A stretch of DNA of 64,000 nucleotides from Thermocatellispora tengchongensis (GCF_014202315.1 NZ_JACHGN010000019.1:1-64000), one strand, 5' to 3'; positions 40,425 to 50,190 are shown, counted from the stretch's first letter. The notes: a model not told the origin generated them from the sequence alone. Made by a program: numbers and translations.

Positions 40425-43119
40425 ACGGTCACGCTCCCGATCGGGCCGAGCGGGAAGCCTCGCCGCGCCGCCTCGGCCACACCGTCGATCACCAGCCGGG
40501 CGATCTCCTCCCGGGAGACCAGCGGCTGTCCGGAGAAGTGCAGGTGCAGGTGCGTCTGGCCGGCCTCGCGAACCACGGTCACCCCGGCCGCGTAGCCGCT
40601 GCCGGCGGACAGGCTGCCGGCCAGCGAGGCACGCACGCGGCCGAACGCGGCCTGCCGCTCGGCGCCGGCCAGGACGTCCAGCAGCCCGGACTGGCGGGCG
40701 AGCTGCAGCGCCCGGGCCGGGCGGGTCAGCGGCAGCACCACCTCATCGCCAGCCTCGCCCACCAGCGCCAGGGTGGGGCGGCGGATGATCGCGCCCTGGG
40801 CCAGGCGCGGCAGCCGTACAACGGGCAGGCCAGGCACCAGACCGGCGAAGCTGTTCATGGCGCCTTCGACCCAGCCGATGATGTCGTTGATCCATTTGCG
40901 GATCGCGTCGCCGATCCGACTCAGGCCCTGGTTGACCATGTCGGGGCTGCCGATGACCACGCCGATGAAGGTCTGCACGGCGCCGAGCACGAGTTCGAAC
41001 GCGCGTTGCAGGGTCTTCAGGGCGAAGACCCCGTTGTTGGCCAGCATCTTGACCGCAGCCAGGGCCTCGGGGCTCTCCAGCAGCTTGGCGATCAGGGGCG
41101 ACGCTTTGGCGAACAGGTCGGCGAAGATCCGTACCAGGTCGATGAAGGGCGGCAGCAACTTCGGGACCTCGGGGATCAGCGGCTTGACGATCTCCAGCAG
41201 GAGCTGCAGCATCGGCGGGATCAGGGGCGTGGCAGCCTGGAAGATCGCCAGGAGCTGCTCGGCCAGGTCGGCCAGCATCGGGGCGAGCACCGGCGCCTGG
41301 TTGATCAGCTCGACCAGGATCTCGCCTCCGAAGCGGATCAGGTCCGGTAGGAGCTTGACCAGCTCGGCCGCCACGCTGGCGAAGGCGCGCGCCAGGTCGC
41401 CGATGTGGGGGGTGACCTGGGGCAGGACCTGCTGCAGGGCGGCCAGGACCTCCCCGCCGACCTCGCGCAGCGCGTCGGTCACCGGCTGCAGGAAGGACTG
41501 CGTGTCGCGCAGCGCGCTGGCGAGCTGGCCGCCGAGCTGCTCGGCGAAGGGCAGCACAGCCTCGGCCACCTGGCGGAACAGCTCGGCGAGCTGGGGCAGG
41601 ATCGGGGCCAGCACGTCGGCCAGGGCGGAGACCACCGGCTGTAGCAGCGTGGCCAGCAGGGTGAGGTTGGTTCCCAGCCTCTCGACAAGGATTCCGGCGA
41701 GCTCGACCAGCGGCGGGATGAGGGGCGACAGGGCGATCAGCAGATTGCTCAGCCCGGTGCCCAGGGTGAGCAGGCCCTGGGAGACCTGCGGTGAGGCGAA
41801 CGCGCGGGCCAGGGCGTCGGCCACGGACACCAGGCCGGGCCCGAGCGCGGCCACGGCCGGCCCCAGGGCGGAGATCGCGGCCGACAGCGCCGGCCCCAGG
41901 GCGGCGGCCAGGTCACCCACCTGGGGGGCGATGTGGGCGACGGCGCCGGCCAGGGACTCCAGCACGGGCCACAGGGCCCGCCCGATCTGCTCCAGCGCCC
42001 GGAAGACCTCGACCAGGACCGCCTGGCCCTCGGCGCTGTTGACCCAGGCGTTGAACGCGTCGACCAGGTTGCCGACCACGCCGAGCGCGCTGCCGCCGGC
42101 CGCCGACACGGCGCTGAAAACGCCGCGCACGATCCCGCCGACGTCGGCGGCGATCGAGCCCAGGGCCCGGAAGACCTCCAGGGCGGTCTCCATCCAGACC
42201 AGCGCCCGGCCGCTCTCGGCGGCCAGGGTCAGGAACCGGCCGAACTGGGCGGCCGCCTCGCCGATGCCCGGCGCCAGTCCGGTCAGGAACCCCGACCCCA
42301 CCACGCCGATGTCCCGGAACCCCGCCAGCAGCGGGGCCAGGGCCGGGGTGACCTCGGAGATCGAGGTGCGCAGGTCGGCGAACACCCTGCGCACGGCCTC
42401 CAAGGACTCGGCCGAGCGGGCGAACTCCATCAGCCGCACCGCGCCGTTGCCGAACTCGCCGGCGACCAGGACCATGCTCGGCCGCAGCACCTCCAGCAGG
42501 GCCCGGCCGGTCTCCTGGATCTCGGCGACCAGGGGCGCGAAGACGGCGTCCTGCACCGCCCACTTGAGGGTGTCGAAGGTGGGCTTGAGCGCGCGCAGCT
42601 CGTACGCGGCCGCGACCGCCCGTTCGGACAGGCCGTCCAGGGAGAGTCGGCGAAGCCGAGGAAGTCCTCGGTCAGGGCCGCGCTGAACGCTTCCCCGACG
42701 CCGGCGAAGGCGACCTTGAGCGTCGTCATGGCCGCGGCGCCGAGCAGCGCGGCGCCGGGCAGCGCCGCGACGATGCCCACGGCCGGGGCGAGCGCGGCGG
42801 CCAGGCTGGCGGCGCTGGATGCGGCCGAGGCGGCCGCGCCGGCCATGACCGACAGGCGGCCGGCGGTGGCGAACGCGTTCGCCCCGGTGCTGGCCAGGCT
42901 GGTGCCGAGGCTGGCCAGCGTGCCGCCGATGCCGCCCAGGCGGGCGCCCAGCCCGGTGACCGCATCCGACAGACCCGACAGTCCGTCGCGGGCGGAGGAG
43001 CCGGAGCGGCCGAGGGACTCGATCCGCCGGCCGGCGCGGTCGGCCTCATCGCCCACGTTGCGGAAGGTCTTGCTGGCGAAGTCCCTCGCGAAGATGTCGA
43101 AGGACATCGTTGAGGCCAC
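40421..43119 (-). pseudogene. Tape measure protein, split by an apparent frameshift
   Basis: The first frame (43119 to about 42645) has the typical start FDIFARDFASKTFRNVGDEA, then a Gly/Ala-rich region. Near 42640-42650 it changes from EDFLGFADS to unrelated arginine-rich sequence, while the expected continuation (LDGLSERAVAAAYELRALKP) is in the neighbouring frame. That frame runs on as a 711-residue helical and amphipathic repeat protein with an C-terminal domain. Joined, the product is about 900 residues. One base appears to be missing. No slippery heptamer is at the break, so either the prophage is defective or the base call is wrong. Confidence 0.8.
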
Positions 43120-43167
43120 GAGGGGTCACCCCCCCTCATGGCGGCATGGCCGACCGGCCTCAGCCGG

Positions 43168-43622
43168 TCAGCGCGTCTGCTTCAGGTATTCGTCGATCCA
43201 GCGGCACATCAGCTCGAACTCCACCCACGTCAGTGCGTCGACGTCGCGGGGGGTGAGGTGCAGCAGATGGGCCAGCAGCGGCAGGTACCTCAGCCGCTGG
43301 AGTTCGATGTCTTCGCCGTCGCGTCGGCGCCGGTAGGGCCCGGCGCCTCCTGGTCGTCCACGATCTCCACGGCGGTCAGGTCGACCACGTACTTGCCCTC
43401 GGCGATCTCATCCAGGGTGACCTCGTCATAGCCCATGCGGAACTTCATGATCAGCCAGACCAGGGCCAGCATGGCCTCCATGTCCTGGGCTTGCAGCCCT
43501 TCGGCCATCTGCGGTACGCGCATGCCGGTGGTGCGCTGCAGCGCCAGGCCCTCGTGCAGCGCCAGGCGGTCCAGGTCGATCTCTGCGGGCTTGCCGTCGA
43601 TCATGATGCGGGAACGCGGCAT
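43168..43622 (-). CDS. Tail assembly chaperones gpG and gpGT by -1 frameshift
   Basis: gpG is 110 residues (43290-43622), starting MPRSRIMIDGKPAEIDLDRL. At 43335-43341 the minus strand has GGGCCCT in the correct X-XXY-YYZ phase (CCG GGC CCT). A -1 slip gives YRRRRDGEDIELQRLRYLP and then LLHLTPRDVDALTWVEFELM, ending at 43168; this is the family's conserved T extension. Position between the tail tube and tape measure genes is canonical. Both proteins chaperone tape measure and tail tube assembly. Confidence 0.88.
43335..43341 (-). promoter_or_regulatory. Programmed -1 ribosomal frameshift site
   Basis: GGGCCCT in phase G GGC CCT near the end of gpG; the -1 frame continues for 58 codons with T-extension character. 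Confidence 0.85.
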
Positions 43623-43631
43623 CGGTGTCTC

Positions 43632-44192
43632 CTAGCTCTCGATCTCTTTGGCCAGCTCGTCCATGGCCTTGAGGATGGTTCGGCGGATCTTGCGGACGTG
43701 CTTGCGGATGGTCACCTCGAACCACGGCTTGCCGCTCTGGGCGTACCAGCGGTCGCGGTCACCGAACAGGGGGTGTCTCCAGCCGCGCTTGCTGTTGAGG
43801 TGCCGGGGCAGCGTGCGCTGGTCCTGGGGCAGCTTGTTGGCGTCCACGACGATCCGCACGCCGGCCTTGCGGCCGCCGGTCTGGATGTCGGCCTTGATCG
43901 CCGCGGCGATCGAGCGGCGCAGGCCGCTGCGGGCCGCGGCGCGCTTGCGGGCGCGCTCGCTCTCGGGGTCCTTGACCCGGGTCAGGTGGTGCTCGGTGCG
44001 GGCCTTGCCGCCGCCGCCGCGGGCGCCGGTCACCGGGATGGCCAGCACCGCCCGCTTGGTGTCGGCCACGGCCGGGCGCACGCCGTCGCGGATGCTCTTG
44101 GACAGCCGCCGCCGCACCTTGGCGTCGGCGCCCTTCAACCGCTTGGCGAGCTCGGCCATCTGCTCGGCCCCGCGGACCTCGATGCGGGCCAT
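43632..44192 (-). CDS. HK97 gp10-like tail completion/minor structural protein
   Basis: A 186-residue basic protein. The start ARIEVRGAEQMAELAKRLKG and the C-terminus HVRKIRRTILKAMDELAKEI resemble HK97-gp10-type proteins. The gene lies between tail tube and gpG, later than the usual place upstream of the tail terminator. Role in head-tail joining is inferred. Confidence 0.65.
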   Translation of the reverse strand: MARIEVRGAEQMAELAKRLKGADAKVRRRLSKSIRDGVRPAVADTKRAVLAIPVTGARGGGGKARTEHHLTRVKDPESERARKRAAARSGLRRSIAAAIKADIQTGGRKAGVRIVVDANKLPQDQRTLPRHLNSKRGWRHPLFGDRDRWYAQSGKPWFEVTIRKHVRKIRRTILKAMDELAKEIES

Positions 44193-44196
44193 GCCG

Positions 44197-45228
44197 CTAC
44201 AGGGTGGTGTCGGCCGAGATGCTCATGATCTGCAGCGGCGCGTTGACGCCGTCGTCATACGCCTCCCAGGACAGGTCCATCATGACCGTGCCCGGGCCCT
44301 CGACCACCGCGGGCGCCTCCTTGATCAGCATCGCCGGCGTGATGAAGCTCAGCGTGTCGACCTCGCCGCTGACGCCGATGGGCTCACCGGTCAGGCCGAA
44401 CTCCATCGCGACCGGATCACCGGACTTGAACAGGTCGTAGACCTCGACCTGGGAGAACTCGGCCTTCATGCTGCCGGTGATCGTGGGGATGTCGTTTTCC
44501 AGCGGCTGCGCCTTCACTCCGCCGTTGCCGATGCCGTAGCGCTCGGTGTCCAGCGGAGTGGTGCCCTTGATCGACAGCTCCCGGATGATGGTCGCCACCG
44601 CCGTGCCGCCGGTGATGGACATCAGCCCGCTGTTGGTGGCGGCGGTGCCGCCGAGCTTGAGCGTGGCCTGGTGGAAGCCGAACAGGTTCGCCGCGGGGAA
44701 GCTGGCGGTGGCCAGCGCGGTGGCGGTGCTCTCGTCCATGCCGTCCAGCGACAGCTTCAGCCGCAGGACGTCGTTGTCGCTGAGGCTGATCTCCCACTCG
44801 GTGATCTTGCATCCGCGGTAGGTGAACGGCCGCACGATGCCGGTGGCCGGCTCCGGCCTGCCCACCTGGACCGTGAGCCCGAGCCCGAGCTTGCCGACCG
44901 GGACGTGCACCTGCCGGTAGGCGGTGGTGGACCCGATCTGCGTCGCCACCGCCGTACTGCCGATCATGTGCTGGAACAGTATGCCCATGCCGCGGCTGCT
45001 GACCGGCAGCTCGATCTCGCCCGAGACGGTGATGCGGCTGCGGGTCACCCGGGATGCCTGCTTGTACTTGCGGCCCGCGCGCAGTGTGGTCGGCTCCAGG
45101 AACCCCGGGGAGTACTTCAGGCTCTCCTTGTCGATCTCGTGGAACCGCGACACCGTGACCGGCGTGCCCACCACGGTCTCGGCGGCCAGGCCGATCTGTG
45201 CATCCAGGCCCGTGCCCGTGGCCATCAC
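44197..45228 (-). CDS. Major tail tube protein
   Basis: A 343-residue protein, beta-rich, starting at GTG/ATG 45228 or 45225. The opening (GLDAQIGLAAETVVGTPVTV) and the YRGCKITEWEISLSDNDVLR segment fit the phage tail tube family (TTP/DUF of actinophages). It is directly upstream of gp10-like, gpG/gpGT and tape measure genes. The start overlaps the upstream gene's stop. Confidence 0.85.
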   Translation of the reverse strand: MMATGTGLDAQIGLAAETVVGTPVTVSRFHEIDKESLKYSPGFLEPTTLRAGRKYKQASRVTRSRITVSGEIELPVSSRGMGILFQHMIGSTAVATQIGSTTAYRQVHVPVGKLGLGLTVQVGRPEPATGIVRPFTYRGCKITEWEISLSDNDVLRLKLSLDGMDESTATALATASFPAANLFGFHQATLKLGGTAATNSGLMSITGGTAVATIIRELSIKGTTPLDTERYGIGNGGVKAQPLENDIPTITGSMKAEFSQVEVYDLFKSGDPVAMEFGLTGEPIGVSGEVDTLSFITPAMLIKEAPAVVEGPGTVMMDLSWEAYDDGVNAPLQIMSISADTTL

Positions 45229-45467
45229 TCACCACCACCCTTCTTCTTCGGCGCCGGCGCCGGCGCGCCCAGCAGCTCCCACGTGACCTTCGGCCAGGCG
45301 CGCAGGGCGCCGCGCTGGCGCACGATGTAGGCGTCGGCGAGGTCCTCGGCCAGCTCGGCGTCGTCGACGATGGCCACCTCGCCGGCGCGTACCACGCGGC
45401 CCTCGCGGTGGTCCAGGTGCAGGTCCTGGTCCGTGATGTTGCGGAACCTGATCATGTCCTCGGCCAC
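45225..45467 (-). CDS. Small phage structural-region protein
   Basis: An 80-residue protein from GTG 45467 with AAGGGGG upstream. It opens MIRFRNITDQDLHLDHREGR (residues 5-24) and ends with a Lys/Pro-rich tail (PAPAPKKKGGG). It is a typical small protein between tail terminator and tail tube in actinophages; function unknown. Confidence 0.7.
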   Translation of the reverse strand: MAEDMIRFRNITDQDLHLDHREGRVVRAGEVAIVDDAELAEDLADAYIVRQRGALRAWPKVTWELLGAPAPAPKKKGGGE

Positions 45468-45480
45468 GCGGGCCCCCTTC

Positions 45481-45948
45481 CTAGATGCGGGCCTGAACGC
45501 CCACGGTGAACGGCAGCCGGACCTCGACCCCATCGGCGTTGCACTCCTGGTGCAGGCGCCCCTGGGCGACGGTGGCCACGCCGGGCGGCGGCAGCCCGAT
45601 CGACACGTCACCGCGCAGCCCGGTCTCGATCGCCCCGAACAGCGCGAACGCGTCCTGCCGCACGGCGCGCAGGTCATCGCCACCGGATCGGCAGATGACC
45701 ACGCACGTGACCGTGATCAGCTCCTGCTTGGCCTTCGCGCCCAGGCCGTTCCACTGCTGGTCCCACTCCACCGCCTGGCCGTCGCCCTCGTCATCGCCGT
45801 CCCAGCCCACGCACACCACGCGGGGCTGCGGGTCGGCGGTCACCTCGGGCCCGTCGAGCACGTCGACGTCGGGGTGCGCGCTGGCCAGGGACACCCGGAT
45901 GATGTCCACCAGGGTGTCCAGGACGAACGGGATCTGTGAGGTTCTCAT
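45481..45948 (-). CDS. Tail terminator-like protein
   Basis: A 155-residue protein from ATG 45948, overlapping the stop of the connector gene as ATGA. The opening RTSQIPFVLDTLVDIIRVSL and the central region GLGAKAKQELITVTCVVICR resemble tail terminator/minor tail proteins of siphoviruses. Position between the head-tail connector and tail tube supports this. Confidence 0.7.
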   Translation of the reverse strand: MRTSQIPFVLDTLVDIIRVSLASAHPDVDVLDGPEVTADPQPRVVCVGWDGDDEGDGQAVEWDQQWNGLGAKAKQELITVTCVVICRSGGDDLRAVRQDAFALFGAIETGLRGDVSIGLPPPGVATVAQGRLHQECNADGVEVRLPFTVGVQARI

Positions 45949-46766
45949 GCGATTCCCATCGGGTGATCTCCCAGGAGCTCCAGGGCCCGGCGGGGAATGG
46001 AGTAGCCCCAGCGCGGGTCCCAGACTTCTTCCGAGCCGCCGGCCCGGACGCTGCCCATGCGGCCGCGCTGCGTCTCCCACAGGTGCTGGATGATGATGCG
46101 GGCCGCCTGGGTGATCGTGTCGGGCACCACCGCGCGGCCGGCGGTGTAGTTGACCGTGATCCGGCCGGGCTCCCAACAGCTCTCGTAGTCGCCCACCATG
46201 CGGGTCAGCACCCCGGCCTCGGCGTCCAGCTCGTACCCCGTGGGGTCCAGGACCTGCCCGCCGGGCAGGGTCACGCTGGCCACGGACACGACCGGCCGGT
46301 GGTCCAGCAGCAGGTCCCGCCACCCGCCCCGCAGCCGGGCGGTGACCGGGAGGGGCAGGACGCTGCCGGCGTGCCGCTGGACGATCTCCGTCGTGGCGCG
46401 GATGAACGTGCTGATCTCGTCATCGTTGCTGGTGTCCGCGGGGGAGACCTTGAGCTGCCGCTTGGCCGCGCCGAGGCTCACGATGCCGGCCTCGCCCCAC
46501 ATCGGCGCGACGTCGAACGGCTCCTCATCGACGCCGCTCGGCGCGGTGGTGATCCAGCGGGCGACGTGCCGCCCCGCCTGCACGGTGGCGTAGTCGTACC
46601 GGTAGACGCCCACCCCGCCGGAGATCAGGTCGGCACCGGTGAAGGGGCCGGCGATCGTGCCATCCGGCAGGCGGATCGACAGCGAGACCGTGGCCGGGGT
46701 GACCAGCGCGCCGTCCGCGTACACCTGCGTGGCCAGCCGTACGGCGGTGCCCAGCGCCCAGGTCAT
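45945..46766 (-). CDS. Head-tail connector with N-terminal beta domain
   Basis: A 273-residue protein from ATG 46766. The N-terminal 95 residues are beta-rich (SIRLPDGTIAGPFTGADLIS). The C-terminal part is a phage gp6-like head-tail connector: SLGAAKRQLKVSPADTSNDD, EISTFIRATTEIVQRHAG and YTAGRAVVPDTITQAARII. The first part may derive from a separate connector or decoration protein. Start and stop overlap both neighbours (ATGA). Confidence 0.82.
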   Translation of the reverse strand: MTWALGTAVRLATQVYADGALVTPATVSLSIRLPDGTIAGPFTGADLISGGVGVYRYDYATVQAGRHVARWITTAPSGVDEEPFDVAPMWGEAGIVSLGAAKRQLKVSPADTSNDDEISTFIRATTEIVQRHAGSVLPLPVTARLRGGWRDLLLDHRPVVSVASVTLPGGQVLDPTGYELDAEAGVLTRMVGDYESCWEPGRITVNYTAGRAVVPDTITQAARIIIQHLWETQRGRMGSVRAGGSEEVWDPRWGYSIPRRALELLGDHPMGIA

Positions 46767-49168
46767 GAATCGCTCCCTCTCAGTGTGGCGACCGGTGCCG
46801 CCGAGGACCTCAGCCGGGCGGGCCCGGCCACCGGCGCGCCGGGCGTGCCGCGCGCGGCGAGGATGCCGCCGCCGGCCATGGCGGCCGTCATGGTGAGGCT
46901 GGGACCAGGCGTCGCGGCCGCGGCCGCCAGGGCGCCGCCGGACAGGCGCGCGGTCATGGTCACCGACTTGATGCCGACCGCGCTCATCAGCCCGCCGCCG
47001 TGCAGGGTGGCGGCGGCCGGCGCCGAGCCGAACCCGTACTCGGAGAAGTCGACCGGGACCGGCTTGACCAGGTCGACCTGGCGGGAGGCGTCGGGGCACT
47101 GCACGCCCATGTCGGCCAGCAGGTTCATCACCATCTGCTGGATGTCGGGCTGGGCCGGCCGCACGGTGCGGTCGTGCCAGGCATCCAACCCCCACGCGAG
47201 CTGCACGGTCCCCACGCCCAGGACCACGGCGCCGGAGGGCGCCTGGTAGGCGCCCATGTGGTGCGTGACGGTGCCGCTCCCGCTGTAGTCGTTGCCGTTC
47301 TCGTTGGAGATCAGGTTGGTGACCGTGAACGTGGTCTCGGACAGGCGCACCCATCCCGGCGGCCGTTCCTGCTCGCGGTCCTCATCGGTCTCGAACCCGA
47401 TCAACCCCGGGTAGGAACGGGACTCGCCGGGGCCGAGCTCGGCCACCGTGGTGTCGCGCCAGATCGGGTGTGCGGCGTAGGCGTCGGGCACCGTTAGGGC
47501 GAACTCATGCAGCCCATTGACCCGGAAGAACTGGCCGGTCACCGTCGCCGGCGAGCGGCGCTGCGGGTTGAACGCCCGGGTGTCCTGCCAGGTCCCCGAG
47601 TACAGGCCGGTCGGGTTGAGCTGCCCGTCCATGCTGTCTTTCCAGCAGGCGTACGTGCGGCGGCCGCCGTCCCACCGGATGCGCCAGAACAGCTCATTGC
47701 CCGCGGCGATGATCAGGTGCACGCCGGCGTCGCGCGCGGCCACCAGGTTGTCCCACATGGTCGCCGACCAGTACTCGCTGTGCCCGTGCACGATCACGAT
47801 CTGGCGGCCGGTCAGCAGGCTGGGATCGGCGTCGATGTCGGGGCAGCTCGCGTAGTCGACGTCGTAGCCGTTGCGCTCCAGCCACCTGATCGCGGGGTAC
47901 TCGCTGTTGAACAGCCACGTCTGCGGCAAGTGCTCCCGCGTCACCCACGGCCGGTCATAGCTGACCGCCCGGCAGCGCTGGGAGAGGTTGAACACGAAGC
48001 TTGCCGCGGTGCCGGCGCCGTACAGCGACCGCCCGTTGAACGGGTCGGCCGGGTTCGCCCCCGCGTGGTTGTACGCCTGCCACGTGCTGTCGCTGGTGAC
48101 GACCAGGATCGGCGCCTTGCGGGCGGGGTTGCGCACCACGAAGGGGATGTGGCTCGCGCCCCCACCGCCGAGCACCGGCCGGGCCAGGTAGACACCCGGG
48201 CAGGCGTCGGGGGGAACCGTCCAGCTCGCCGACACCGTCCAGGACGCGCAGCTCGCCATGAGCGTGGTCGGGTCGATCGTGCCCGTGGGCTGCGTCGTTG
48301 GGGTGCCTGTCACGGTATCGATCAGGCGGGCGCCCGCCCCGTTGTAGTAGCCCAACCGGTAGATGGCGACGTCGAACGGCGCGCCGCCGCTGTGGATCTT
48401 CAGATCCAGCGTGCCGCCCTGCTCGACGCTCATCGCGGTGGCGAATCCCTGGATGCCGGGATCGCCGGCGCCGTCGATGTCCCACCCGGCGCTGCCCTGC
48501 TCGCGGTTCTCGGCCTCCACCGGATTCTCCGGCGGCGGCAGGCTCCCCCCGCTGTTGGAGAAGACCGCGATCACGCCCTGCTGGATCGGGCCGCTGGCCA
48601 AAAGCCCGGTCGCGCTGTAGGCGAGGTTGCCGGTCGACGGCGCGGTGCCGCTCGCGGCCGCCAGCCACACGTCCTCATCGCCGGAGACCGCGGCGCCGAG
48701 GATGCGGTCCAGGTGCTCATCCAGCGGCGGCGTCCAGGGGCCCACCGCCTCGCCGGCCAGGCTGATGTGGTGGATCGCGCCGAGCGCGACGAACACGTGG
48801 TCGCCCTCGTTCATGGCCAGCGCGTTGAACGCCCACGACCCGCTCGGCGCTTGGTTGCGGCCCACCGCGGTGATGAAGGCGTCGATGTCATCGCGCTCCA
48901 GCACCACCGCCTGCAACCGCCGCGGCCCGGACAGGTTGACCTGGATCGAGGTCTCGCCGCCGGCCATGTCCATGGAGAAGATCGACACATCGGCGTTGGA
49001 CACGTTCGTGCCGCGCTTGATCGCCCCGGGGATCGTGATCACGGCGGGCGCGGCCGCCAGGATGATCAGCGTGCTGCCGGCGGTGGCCGGCTGGTCGAGC
49101 GGGACCGTATGGGTCGACGCGGCGGCGCCGGGCGGGGCAGCCGGGTAGATGACCTGCTGCAGGAGCAT
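46763..49168 (-). CDS. Large protein with N,N-dimethylformamidase beta-subunit-like domain in the phage structural operon
   Basis: An 801-residue protein. Residues 1-200 are beta-rich and have phage-structural character (LDQPATAGSTLIILAAAPAV). Residues about 225-690 match the DMFase beta-subunit C-terminal family: DVAIYRLGYYNGAGARLI, SDSTWQAYNHAGANPADPFN, EYPAIRWLERNGYDVDYASC, QIVIVHGHSEYWSATMWDNL and AAGNELFWRIRW. The Tyr and Glu in the last two segments could be the iron ligands known in DMFase. The C-terminal 110 residues are Gly/Ala-rich repeats. It is overlapped by the connector gene start. An enzyme of this size here is unexpected; the substrate may be a host envelope amide, but that is inference. 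Confidence 0.8.
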   Translation of the reverse strand: MLLQQVIYPAAPPGAAASTHTVPLDQPATAGSTLIILAAAPAVITIPGAIKRGTNVSNADVSIFSMDMAGGETSIQVNLSGPRRLQAVVLERDDIDAFITAVGRNQAPSGSWAFNALAMNEGDHVFVALGAIHHISLAGEAVGPWTPPLDEHLDRILGAAVSGDEDVWLAAASGTAPSTGNLAYSATGLLASGPIQQGVIAVFSNSGGSLPPPENPVEAENREQGSAGWDIDGAGDPGIQGFATAMSVEQGGTLDLKIHSGGAPFDVAIYRLGYYNGAGARLIDTVTGTPTTQPTGTIDPTTLMASCASWTVSASWTVPPDACPGVYLARPVLGGGGASHIPFVVRNPARKAPILVVTSDSTWQAYNHAGANPADPFNGRSLYGAGTAASFVFNLSQRCRAVSYDRPWVTREHLPQTWLFNSEYPAIRWLERNGYDVDYASCPDIDADPSLLTGRQIVIVHGHSEYWSATMWDNLVAARDAGVHLIIAAGNELFWRIRWDGGRRTYACWKDSMDGQLNPTGLYSGTWQDTRAFNPQRRSPATVTGQFFRVNGLHEFALTVPDAYAAHPIWRDTTVAELGPGESRSYPGLIGFETDEDREQERPPGWVRLSETTFTVTNLISNENGNDYSGSGTVTHHMGAYQAPSGAVVLGVGTVQLAWGLDAWHDRTVRPAQPDIQQMVMNLLADMGVQCPDASRQVDLVKPVPVDFSEYGFGSAPAAATLHGGGLMSAVGIKSVTMTARLSGGALAAAAATPGPSLTMTAAMAGGGILAARGTPGAPVAGPARLRSSAAPVATLRGSDS

Positions 49169-49183
49169 GACCAGGTCCTCGGG

Positions 49184-49804
49184 TCAGACCAGGGTGAGCA
49201 GGTCGCCCACGGTGGGTTCGGCGACGGTCAGCACCCCGGCGCTGGCGAACGTCTCCACCGTGATCGGCATGATGATTCCGGCGCCGTCCCCGGTCAGGTT
49301 GATGGCGGCGCCGCCCTGGCTGGCGGCGAGCTTGAGCGTGGCGCCGGCCACGTCTCGAACGTGGTAGACCGTGCCCGCGGTGAGTCCGGCGGGCAGGCTG
49401 GCCGCGGCGCCGGGGAAGACCACCACGGTGTCGCCGTCGACGAAGGCGTGCCCGGGCGCGGTCAGCACGTCCGTGGCCGCGGCCGCGGTGTACGCCGCCG
49501 GCGGGGCGGTCACATCGGCACCCGTGAGCGGGGTCATCCCGCCGTGGATGCCGCCGCTGGCCTGCGACCACCAGCCCACCCAGCCCACGGTGGAGCCGGC
49601 CGGGACCTGGAACGCCACGGAGGCGGCCAGGGCCTTGCTGCCGCCGGACGCCGCGGCGTAGGTCGGCGCGACCCGCGCGTACCCGCCGCCGGTCAGCTCA
49701 TTGCCGCCGGTGGCGCTGTAGGCGCTGTGCAGCGACAGGTGCGTGCCGCGGCCGGTGACGAACTGGTCGAGCATGTAGTCCCGGCCGGCTACCGCGAACG
49801 GCAT
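49184..49804 (-). CDS. Phage structural protein, beta-rich (decoration-like)
   Basis: A 206-residue protein starting MPFAVAGRDYMLDQFVTGRG. The central region is Gly/Ala-rich and the C-terminal part (DGDTVVVFPGAAASLPAGLT) is a beta domain of the kind found in capsid or tail decoration proteins. No family assigned. It lies between the capsid region and the DMFase-like gene. Confidence 0.65.
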   Translation of the reverse strand: MPFAVAGRDYMLDQFVTGRGTHLSLHSAYSATGGNELTGGGYARVAPTYAAASGGSKALAASVAFQVPAGSTVGWVGWWSQASGGIHGGMTPLTGADVTAPPAAYTAAAATDVLTAPGHAFVDGDTVVVFPGAAASLPAGLTAGTVYHVRDVAGATLKLAASQGGAAINLTGDGAGIIMPITVETFASAGVLTVAEPTVGDLLTLV

Positions 49805-49815
49805 GGGTCCTCCTG

Positions 49816-50190
49816 TCAGGCCGTCTTGGCGGGGCGCTTGGCGGCCGCGCGCTTCGGTACGGCCTGCTCCGGCGGCGCCGGCGTGGCTGCGTCCTCGGTG
49901 CCGGCCGCGTCCGGGTACAGCGGGCGCAGCCGCTCGGGCCGGTGCTCGGGCGGCAGCTCGGCCGCCAACCGCTTGGCCTCCACGCGGGCCTGAGCGGCCA
50001 GGACCTCCTGCCCCTTGCTCTCGTGCTCCTCGGCCTGGTCGAGCAGCTCGCCGATCCGGTCCTGGATCGCGGCGATGACGCGCTCGCCCTCACGGCGAGC
50101 AGCGGCCGCGCGGTCCTCACGGCCGCTCTGCTCGTAGCGCTGGTACTCCGCGGCGTACCCGTGCAGCTCGGCGATCAGGTCATGACTCAT
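49816..50190 (-). CDS. Small helical phage protein near the capsid gene
   Basis: A 124-residue protein from ATG 50190. The central 70 residues are a charged coiled coil (EGERVIAAIQDRIGELLDQA). A Pro/Ala-rich basic tail follows (AVPKRAAAKRPAKTA). Such proteins are common after actinophage capsid genes; function unknown. Confidence 0.7.
   Translation of the reverse strand: MSHDLIAELHGYAAEYQRYEQSGREDRAAAARREGERVIAAIQDRIGELLDQAEEHESKGQEVLAAQARVEAKRLAAELPPEHRPERLRPLYPDAAGTEDAATPAPPEQAVPKRAAAKRPAKTA

Noticed and set aside
42640-42650. Programmed frameshift in the tape measure gene
   Set aside because: No slippery heptamer in phase; a missing base is more likely.
47507-49993. 828-residue plus-strand open frame opposite phage genes
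   Set aside because: No domain character; it mirrors the DMFase-like gene and neighbours on the other strand.
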